A stretch of 64,000 nucleotides of DNA. Origin: Canna indica. Lineage: Eukaryota; Streptophyta; Magnoliopsida; Zingiberales; Cannaceae. Location: the NCBI GenBank assembly GCA_034359265.1, contig CP136896.1, forward strand, positions 18,755,501-18,819,500, read 5' to 3'. Positions 56,427 through 64,000 of the stretch are shown here, piece by piece (positions within the stretch are counted from its first letter, which is position 1; each line of letters opens with the position of its first letter). The notes beneath the pieces were generated by a model. That model saw only the letters and a program-made list of their open reading frames with translations. It did no database searches and had not been told where the DNA came from. A program made the translations under genes and the position numbers.

Positions 56427-56967
56427 TAGGGGTGGCAATTTTATCCGCATCCGCTAACTAAAAACCGCATCCGCACCGTATCCGATCCATATCCGCAAGT
56501 AAAAATGGATATGGATACGGATATGGATTTAGAAAACTTATATCCGCGCGGATATGGTGCGGATACGGATATGGCTGTGGATCCGTACCGTATCCGCACC
56601 GTATCCACACCACCTATCCGTGTATCTGAATTACTATTTTGCCCATATAAGTTATTAATATATATAAGAGCTCTATGGTAATTTCATGTCAAGATGAATT
56701 TTGAAGTATATTATATATTTATTTTGGATCAATGAATTGGTAATTTATTGATTTTTTTAATTAAATATAAAATTTTAATATTTTTTTTATTAAATACGGT
56801 GCGGATAAGGATGCGGTGCGGATATCCGTATTTAAAGCGGTGCGGATATGGATATCCATATTCACATCCGTGGCGGATACGGTGCGGATACGGATGGGCG
56901 GATATGGAGTGCGGTGCGGATACGGATAATCCGTATCCGCACCATATCCGCTCCGTTGCCAGCCCTA
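56427..56967. mobile_element. hAT-type MITE, TATCCGCAC-word type, in gypsy RNase H
   Basis: This 541-bp element has ends TAGGGGTGGCAA and complement TAGGGCTGGCAA. The 8-bp duplication ATCTCGTC (56419-56426 and 56968-56975) is perfect. Both ends are saturated with GGATATGG, GGATACGG, TATCCGCACC and CCGTATCC words. It has no coding capacity. Its insertion splits the RNase H coding sequence of the retrotransposon. Confidence 0.94.
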
Positions 56968-56975
56968 ATCTCGTC

Positions 56976-57250
56976 AGTTGAAAGAGCATGAAAAGAATTA
57001 CCTAGCACATGATTTGGAACTGGCAGCGGTAATGTTTGCTCTCAAGCTATGACGCCACTACCTGTACGGTGAGGCTTGTGAGATTTATACCGACCACAAA
57101 AGCCTCCAGTACTTGCTCACCCAAAAGAAGCTCAATTTAAGGCTAAGAAGATGGCTCTAACTTCTGAAAGATTATGATTATACCATCTTGTATCACCCCG
57201 GGAAGGCCAATGTGGTGGCAGACGCGTTGAGCAGAAAGTCAATGGGCAGC
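56976..57250 (+). pseudogene. gypsy RNase H, C-terminal part
   Basis: Encodes [37 protein letters not shown] and YHPGKANVVADALSRKS, the standard end of gypsy RNase H, with a stop in place of Trp in two places (Lys-stop-RHYL, RW-stop-LLKD). It continues the domain interrupted by the MITE. Confidence 0.88.
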
Positions 57251-57472
57251 CTAGCCCATTTGGGAATCGAGAGAAGGCCGCTAGCGCAAGACTTGGCACT
57301 ATGCTTGGATGGGGGAGCAGTTTTAGCAGTGCCAGCGTCAGGTGCCCTAGTGGCGCACCTGCGGGTACAATCCACACTATTGGATATGTTGTGTACCACA
57401 CAGGGTGAGGACACCTTCTGTGCCTTGATGAAGGACTTAGTGTAGATAGGCAATGCATAGAATGGGTTCAGG

Positions 57473-58895
57473 TTGGACTCAGAGGGTGTACTGAGGTTCA
57501 GAGATCGAATCGTGGTGCCTGATATGGCAGAAGTGCGCAAGCAGGTCCTGGAGTTGGGTCATCATTCCACTTATACGATGCATCCGAGAGCCACCAAAAT
57601 ATACCGAGACTTAAGGCAACATTACTGGTGGAAGGGCATGAAAAGGGAGGTTGCGAAATTCGTATCCAAGTGTTTGGTCTGCCAACAAGTAAAGGCCGAA
57701 CACCTGAAGCTCGCGGGGGCTGTTGCAAAACCTAGAGGTTCCCGAGTGAAAGTGGGAGAAGATCACCATGGATCTAGTGATAGGGCTGCCTAAGTCAAGA
57801 GGTGGATTTGATTCTATCTGGGTGTTGGTTGACAGATTGGCAAAGACAGCCCATTTCATTCCCGCCAAGACAACCTTTTCTACGGGGCAGTACGGCAGAC
57901 TATTCTTGGACAAGATTGTGGCATACCATGGTACCCCAGTGATCATCATATCAGATCGCGATACCCAGTTCACAGCCTGGTTCTGGCAGTCCTTCCTGGA
58001 AGCCTTGGGTACTCAGGTGCATTTCAACACAACTTTCTATCCATAGACGGACGGACAGTCAGAGAGGACCATCCAAACCTTGGAAGATATGCTGAGGGCA
58101 TGCATTCTGGATATGGCCTGCGGTTGGGAGAAACACCTACCATTGAACGAGTTCACCTACAACAATAGCTATCACAGTAGCATTGGCATGGCTCCTTTCG
58201 AGGCCTTGTATGGGCGGCGGTGTAGGTCTGAAGTGGGATGGTTTGAGGTCAGAGAATCACTCATGGTGGGTCCTGATCTGATTGAGGAAGCGGTAGAGAA
58301 GGTGAAAATTATAAAGGAAAGATTATTGGTGGCTCAAAGTCGTCAGAAAATGTATCCTGACAAGATGGTCAGGGAGCTGGAGTTTACAGATGGCGACCTG
58401 GTGTTTTTGAAAGTCTCCCCCATGAAGGGGGTAGTTCGGTTTGGGAAGAAAGGAAAGCTGAGCCCCAGGTTTGTTGGGCCTTTCCCCATCCTTCGGCGGA
58501 GGGTTGCCGTAGCTTATGTGCTAGCCTTACCTCCGAGCATGAGCATGGTACACCCAATTTTTCATGTATCGATGCTCTGGCGATATGTGAATGATGATTC
58601 GTATGTGATTGAACCTTCTCCTATAGAGGTGGATTCGGCTGTCTCATTCGAGGAAAGGCCGGTGGAGATCCTCGACCGCCAAATTAGAAAGCTGAGTTAC
58701 AAAGAAATCCCCTTGGTGAAAGTTAGATGGGAGCACCACTCCGGGCAGGAAGCCACCTGGGAGGTAGAGCGAGACATGAGAGAGCACTACCCTTCCTTGT
58801 TTGATGAACCGGTAAGCCTTTATAATTCAACAAAATTCGAGGACGAATTTCCCTTAAGGGGGGAAGGTTGTAAGACCCGAGGTTTCCTAATATAA
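57473..58895 (+). pseudogene. gypsy integrase with chromodomain-like C-terminus
   Basis: The HHCC zinc site is visible as HHSTYTMHP...SKCLVCQQVK. After a one-base frame change near 57745, the core reads TMDLVIGLPKS (first Asp), IISDRDTQF (second Asp), FYP-stop-TDGQSERTIQTLEDML (Glu). The 58080-58895 frame of 271 codons holds the GPFPILRRR region and a chromodomain-like segment, VRWEHHSGQEATWEVERDM. Chromodomains steer such elements to heterochromatin. One stop and one frameshift inactivate it. Confidence 0.9.
58856..58867 (+). other. gypsy polypurine tract
   Basis: AAGGGGGGAAGG immediately before the LTR start TGTAAGACCC at 58869. Confidence 0.85.
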
Positions 58896-61119
58896 AATTT
58901 ATTTTTGGTGCAGTCCACCGGAAGGGTAGAAGGTATAATTTAAGCTTTATGAAATTTTATTTCTTAAATGTTCCTTCCATTTTAAACATCAGATGCCTTA
59001 GTATGTGGATTTAATCGGGGCTCGAATCGAACTCAGATTGAGTCGAGTAAGGGCTTTTTAGTCAAAAGTAAAATAAAATATAAAACCTCTTACTCCAGCC
59101 ACCGTACGGCTCAAGAAGGAGCCACACGTAGCCCGATGTGAAGGGAGAGAAGAGGATTCCGAGTGGTGGCATGAGAAATTGGTGTCGTCATCGGAGAACA
59201 GAGTCGTCGTCGCCTAGATCGTCTTCCTTTTTGATCAAGGTGAGTGGTCGAACTTAGTTTAGTAGGGTAGGCGTGTGGCCGACCCTTAGAGATGATGAAA
59301 CATTGTTTTTCTCGCGTCAAATCTTGTGGATCTAAAATTTCTCGAGGTTTATGGTTTTCTGATGCAAGTTGTAATCGTGCGATGAATGTTTCCGCATCAT
59401 TTTCTTGGTTTTAGGGGCCGACCAACTGAGGGAAAAAGGGGAAAGGTCATGCCGAAATTTTCCCCAAATTCCTCGAGTGGCTTAAACCCTTGGGCCGATC
59501 CCTTTTCATGTGTAGATTGTTCGTGAAGTTAGATCTTACGATCTCATGGTCAAATTGTCCTTCCTTTCCCCTTCAAGAAGGTTCGGCTGAACAAGTACCC
59601 TTGTTTAGCGATCGACCGATTGGAGAGGAGAGTAGATTTGATACAACATGTTGATTTCATCTCATGGAAATTAAGTTCGTCGATTCAAATTATCGATTTA
59701 GTGATTGATGAATGGATTGTTGATGCTAGTAGATGAGATTTAAAATTGTAGGAGAATATCTTTTTGAATGCGCATATATGACCAAGATTAGTATGGTATA
59801 TGCTTCGTAGAATTTCCTTTATCAAATTATTAATGCTAGTATTGAAACTACCATGATAGATTAATTGTTACCTTGTTGGAATTTATTGAATAAATGCAAA
59901 ATTTAATTATTTTATTGTTGAAATTATGTGGTTATTCATGGTAGGAGAGGTTGGTTAATTTTCTTATAACTTATGGGTTGCGACATGTATGTATTTGGAC
60001 ATTTCTACACTTATGACATGTAGTTCACACTTGAAATGTGGCATATGACGTAGAGGACTATTAGGAAACTCTAGGGTGCTTGTTATTTAGAGAAACTAAA
60101 ATGTAGACAAGCTAGGTCTCACACCTAGGAAACAACCAACGAGCAATAGTGTGCGAATGGTAAGGCCCGGAGAAAAGGGCTGAGCACGGGTGAATGCCCA
60201 AGATTTTAAATAAGGAAAATTTAGGACACTTTGCTTGTCTGATGTGATTGGGATGGTCAGCCGAGAAGCATGGATAGTCAGAATGACTAATGCTTCACTC
60301 GGCCAGTGATTTGGGTCTTGAGATTGCACCAACGGGCCCGCTAGGTATTAGACCCCAATTGGGTGGGACTAGCTATCCCTAACCCGGTAGGTGTCCGGAG
60401 ACTAGTAGACCATCCTAGTCGTGTTTGCTCTGATTTGCTTATGTGATATGTAGGCCGTGCGGCCAGAATACTTAAGTCATTGTTTGGTAAGGCTGGTTAT
60501 AGCCGAACTATTGATTCATGAGCAGGCCCTAGTGGCCGGGTGATATTCTGTTTAGTTGGGCTGTTATGGCTGGTTATATGATTGTATGGTCTATACAGGA
60601 TGGCTCTTGGGGTTGGTTGTCATATCACGATTAGATTAGATCCCTAACTTTATATTTTTCTAACTTATATACATGTGATTATCGAGGATTTATGTGGAGG
60701 TTCGGAAGAACCGCTCACTAAGTCCCATGTGGACTCACGTTTTATTTCTCTCGTTTTGCAGAGCCCGACCAGTGAGGTGAGGCTTGGAGTCATGGTGTAG
60801 CTGGAGGGCAGGCAGTGGTGTAGATCTCGTAGTTGCGTCCAGTAGTCGTAGTTGTGATGTCTAGGATTATTTTCGTTACATACACTGGGTGTTGTTTATT
60901 TGAAAACATGTATTCGACTTTAAGTCGAGCTATTTTATTTTGTTGTTGATGTTTCGCAACTCTTTTTAAAATTGTGAACCTTTTTTTAAAATGAAATAAA
61001 AGCTGCATCGTTGTTTTTATTTACATGAATTCGATTTCTTGTAAGTCAATGTATGTAGTAGGCTTCAGGATAGGACATAGACCCTGGCCGATCACACGAC
61101 CCCAAGTTGGGGCGTGACA
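58869..61119 (+). repeat. 3' LTR of the + strand gypsy element
   Basis: This 2,251-bp LTR runs TGTAAGACCC to GGCGTGACA. ATATAAAA near 59080 is a possible TATA box. It matches 33391-35518 in order and shares its final ~70 bp (CCCTGGCCGATCACACGACC) with the complement of the minus-strand LTR ends at 2657 and 61436. It abuts APX-intron-like sequence at 61120. No gene lies inside. Confidence 0.9.
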
Positions 61120-62114
61120 TTAATTTTTGATGAGAATTATTATTTTATGTCCTTTACTTGCCGGAGTCACATTTGAGAGACATCTTTTACAAGAGGAGTT
61201 TTACAGATAAGGACATCGTGGCACTTTTTGGCGGCCACACGCTGCTATCCTTTATACTATTTATATTTGGAGGCACTCCATATTTGATGAATTATAATTT
61301 TCTCTAACTCATACTTTATCTGTTTCTTGAAGGGAATGGCTCAACATGATAGATCAAGATTTCAAGGTCAATGGACTATCGAACCCTTCAAATTTGATAA
61401 CTCTTATTTCATATAAGAATCAACACAAACATGAATGTCATGTCCCGCTTTAGGGTTACGTGACCGGCCAGGGCATTCGTGCCTATACCCTGCAGCCTAT
61501 CCCATGCACAAATCAACTCAAAAATAAACATAGCGAAATAACAAGACAAGTGTTATTAAAACCGAGAAATCAATTAGTTTTCATTCTTAGAAATCAAACT
61601 CATCAAACCAAATAAAGTTCAGAAAATAAAAAGTTTAATAATTCTTCCCAATGAAGCGAAATCCGAAAGAAAATATATAAATGTCCCAAAGGACTACAAC
61701 TCCAAAATGCTAACACCAGTGCATGGCCAACTACTAACAAGACTTGATTACGATTCTTAACTAGGACTGCTATGAGATCATTGGTACCCTGCTGCCCTCC
61801 AGCCGCGCCATGTGCTCCAGCCTACCTCACTGGTCAGGCTCTGCAAAAAAAGATAGAAAAGAAACGAGGGTGAGTCCAAAGGGACCCAGTAAGCGGTTCT
61901 ACCAACCCCCATCACAAAACCAACCATAGAGATATAGCATATAAACATAATTACACGTCTCATAGAGGTAGAATGCAACATTTGTGGTATAGCTAACTAA
62001 CGGCCACTTAGCCGACCCATGCCCGAAGGCAAGCCAATTCACATAGCAGTGAATCTAGAACATGCCTATCTGCCTACCCATGTCGTAAGGCATACAAGTC
62101 ACTCACAAGGGTTA

Positions 62115-62310
62115 TGAGGATTATCGAGTTTTACCCATCCGAACTTATTCCATGACATACCCTTAAAGAAACATATGAGAATAATCGAGATTTGCCCATC
62201 CGAACTTATTCCAAAGAGAAGCGGGAATAATCGGGATTCGCCCATCCGAACTTATTCAAAAAAAAATGGGAATAATCAGGATTCGCCCATTCGAACTTAT
62301 TCCTTTTTGA
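62115..62310. repeat. tandem repeat in the solo LTR
   Basis: GAATAATCGGGATTCGCCCA and CATCCGAACTTATTC units at about 45-bp spacing, the counterpart of 3405-3600. Confidence 0.8.
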
Positions 62311-63513
62311 ACACAGGTTGGGATTTACCCATCCAACCTTGTGGGCTGAAGCCCGCAACACTGACTCCTAACCAAGCCTCTCCGCAATTCATGAAAGATA
62401 TGGCGCCACAAGACCTAAGTCAAGTGTCATCCACGCTGTCCTAGGGGTGTTTCTACTGGGAAAATATTGCAACACACTATGCTTGCTCCCAACGCCCCAG
62501 ACCCACAATGTCATCAACCCATGAGATTTTATTTTATACATTTAGATTCTTGTTGGCTCTTAAACAGTTTATTCTACCATTTGAATTTTAATTCAACAAT
62601 TAAAATTTAAATTCTCAAAATTAGGTTTTTTTTAGGGGTTTTGTTTTCAGCCTAGTGTTTGAGCCCGATTCTGGTGTGCCCAAGCCGAATCTGGTTTCCA
62701 GAGTGTATCCTATGGTTCCAGACTATATTTTCTGGTTAAAATAATAGGTTACACGACTATGTTCAGTGATCATCTCACCTCACAAACACAGTGTAAATCT
62801 CAGCATCATTAGAGACAATCCAGCATGAAATTTCAGCATATTTAGATTTTCAGCATGCTAAATTAATTGACATGAAATCACAGCAATAATCATTCCAAAA
62901 ATATTACTAAACCAGATATCATGCATCCCTAACAACAATTAAAAAGGTCTATATTCCAAACATAATTTAGCATACTTTAAATCCTTACACCAACATTAAG
63001 ATTCATGCTTCATAACTCAAGAATCATCAAGAACATAATCATGCCTTCAAGATCTAAACTTTCATATGAAACATAGATTCAACACGCTAAGATTCATACT
63101 TTTGACATCAAACATAATTCAATCATCATAAGAACATAGTAAAGATTCGATCAAGAGATTTAAAACTCATCAATCATAGACATGCTCTCTTAGGCAATAT
63201 CACAAACACCTTGAGGGTGCCTCTTTTCCCACCTTGGCCGAGCACGTCTAGGACAATCCTAAGGTTGCCACACCACAAAAGAGGAATCCTCGGGCCTCCT
63301 CTTTCATAGTAACACGAGAAAACAATACCCATGTCGGAAAACAACAAGAGTTCTCAAATTCCAAGAGGCGGCTCAAGAAAACGAGGAAAAAAAAAAAGAG
63401 GGGAGGAAGGGAGAAACCACTCACATGATTAGGAAGAAGAAGAGGGAAAGGAATTCTTGAAGACGACCTCCAAATCTGGCACACGAGAGGCGGCGACTCC
63501 AACAAAAAGGGGA

Positions 63514-63533
63514 GGGGGGGGGGGGGGGGGGGG
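63514..63533. repeat. 20-base poly(G) run in the solo LTR
   Basis: Twenty consecutive G between GGGGA and TTTATAATCCCC. The corresponding part of the LTR at 4765-4855 has no such run. Confidence 0.9.
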
Positions 63534-64000
63534 TTTATAATCCCCTCCCAACCCTAACCTTATGCTAAACCCGCATCCGCCTCAAGCCTGGGTCCAAATC
63601 CGCTAACCCCTCAAGCCAAACTAACCTCAAGCTCAACACAAACATCATAATTATGCTCAAGCACATGCATTAAAACAATAATTAAATTTATCTAGGCAAG
63701 TAAAGAAAATGAAAATATCATATTTCTACTTACCCGAGCTTTCAAGCTCGCGCCCGATCATGACTCGACTCAGCTCGACCTCGAATCAACCCGCTAGACT
63801 GGCAAAGATAAATAATAAAAATTATTATAATATCTTAGATATTACAATAAATTATTTGGAGGCAAAAAACACTTCATAAATCATTTCTATTATCGTTTAG
63901 TTCACAATAATTTGAATGTGATAGATAAACATCCTTAAAATGATTATTTAATAGTAAATTGCTCAAGGGGGAAACCGAGGGAATTCTGAAGCTTCCAATT

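Larger units (their letters stand above)
54326..61119 (+). mobile_element. Ty3/gypsy Tekay/Del-like chromovirus, gag-deleted
   Basis: The start TGTAATACTCGC at 54326 resembles the beginning of a Tekay LTR. About 300 bp later the sequence jumps directly to the gag zinc knuckle, so most of the 5' LTR, the PBS and gag are deleted. The order is then protease, RT, RNase H (split by a hAT MITE), integrase, chromodomain-like end, polypurine tract (58856-58867) and 3' LTR (58869-61119). At least five in-frame stops occur, several explained by C-to-T change (CAG to TAG, CGA to TGA). The left flank (TTGAA) and right flank (TTAAT) do not match, so the two ends may come from different events. Confidence 0.9.
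61436..63846 (-). repeat. solo LTR of the Tekay-like family
   Basis: This 2,411-bp LTR runs TGTCATGTCCCG to AGATATTACA, homologous to 2657-5171. The flanks ATGAA (61431-61435) and ATAAA (63847-63851) are a 5-bp duplication with one change, supported by the uninterrupted APX original (ACATGAATTATT). Absence of internal sequence indicates LTR-LTR recombination. The minus strand has TTATAAA near 63535. Confidence 0.92.
61120..64000 (+). pseudogene. partial APX gene duplicate (exons 6-8), split by a solo LTR
   Basis: 61120-61435 matches 29640-29950 of the APX gene (end of intron 5, exon 6, intron 6, exon 7, start of intron 7). 63847-64000 matches about 29950-30105 (intron 7, start of exon 8). 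The copy is broken. The exon 6 acceptor CTACAG is TTGCCG, exon 6 lacks two bases (frameshift), its donor CTGGTAT is CTGCTAT, and the exon 7 donor CATGTAAG is CATATAAG. Because introns are copied, it arose by DNA duplication, not retroposition. It continues past the window end. Confidence 0.93.

Noticed and set aside
57132..57973. Minus frames of 108-120 codons
   Set aside because: Antisense shadows of the well-supported RNase H and integrase on the + strand.

Overview
This window is nuclear DNA from a flowering plant. The evidence is two intron-rich housekeeping genes with GT-AG introns, a plastid-type leader on one of them, and a dense mix of plant transposon families. I cannot name the species. 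No bacterial, organellar, rRNA, genuine tRNA or CRISPR feature is visible.

Host genes. Both are on the + strand. (1) 8961-13146 is an eight-exon gene for plastid 3-dehydroquinate synthase of the shikimate pathway; the exons sum to 1356 nt (451 aa). (2) 17493-30506 is a nine-exon gene for a membrane-anchored, peroxisome-type ascorbate peroxidase (APX); the exons sum to 867 nt (288 aa). Its third intron is 8.6 kb because a LINE and several small DNA transposons sit in it. They are separate transcription units, with no sign of co-regulation.

Left flank, 1-8013. A Tekay/Del-like Ty3/gypsy element (minus strand, cut by the window edge) with its 5' LTR lies beside a Tat-like gypsy fragment and an ~89-bp tandem array. 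13-17.5 kb: an intergenic spacer with two hAT-type MITEs. 30.5-49.6 kb: a second LINE (31806-47820, 10-bp target duplication) holding a truncated gypsy LTR and a 7,956-bp CACTA transposon. The CACTA element carries degraded fragments of two unrelated host genes (a short-chain dehydrogenase and an EDRF1-like gene) and its own hAT insertion. 49.6-53.3 kb: an internally deleted Ty1/copia element. 53.3-61.1 kb: a LINE endonuclease fragment, then a + strand Tekay-like gypsy element interrupted by a hAT MITE. 61.1-64.0 kb: a broken partial copy of the APX gene (exons 6-8 and introns), split by a 2.4-kb solo LTR.

Most interesting. Seven intact non-autonomous elements (plus one truncated) have hAT-like ends. 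Six of the seven begin with T(A)GGG/TAGAGG-type termini, and all are flanked by 8-bp duplications (four exact, three with 1-2 mismatches). Most are filled with a short, element-specific 'word' repeated on both strands. Two of them contain tRNA-like A/B-box segments and one contains a ~63-bp-arm hairpin. The gene-capturing CACTA element is the second highlight. Its boundaries are confirmed because the interrupted LINE reading frame resumes exactly when the element and one ATG copy are removed.
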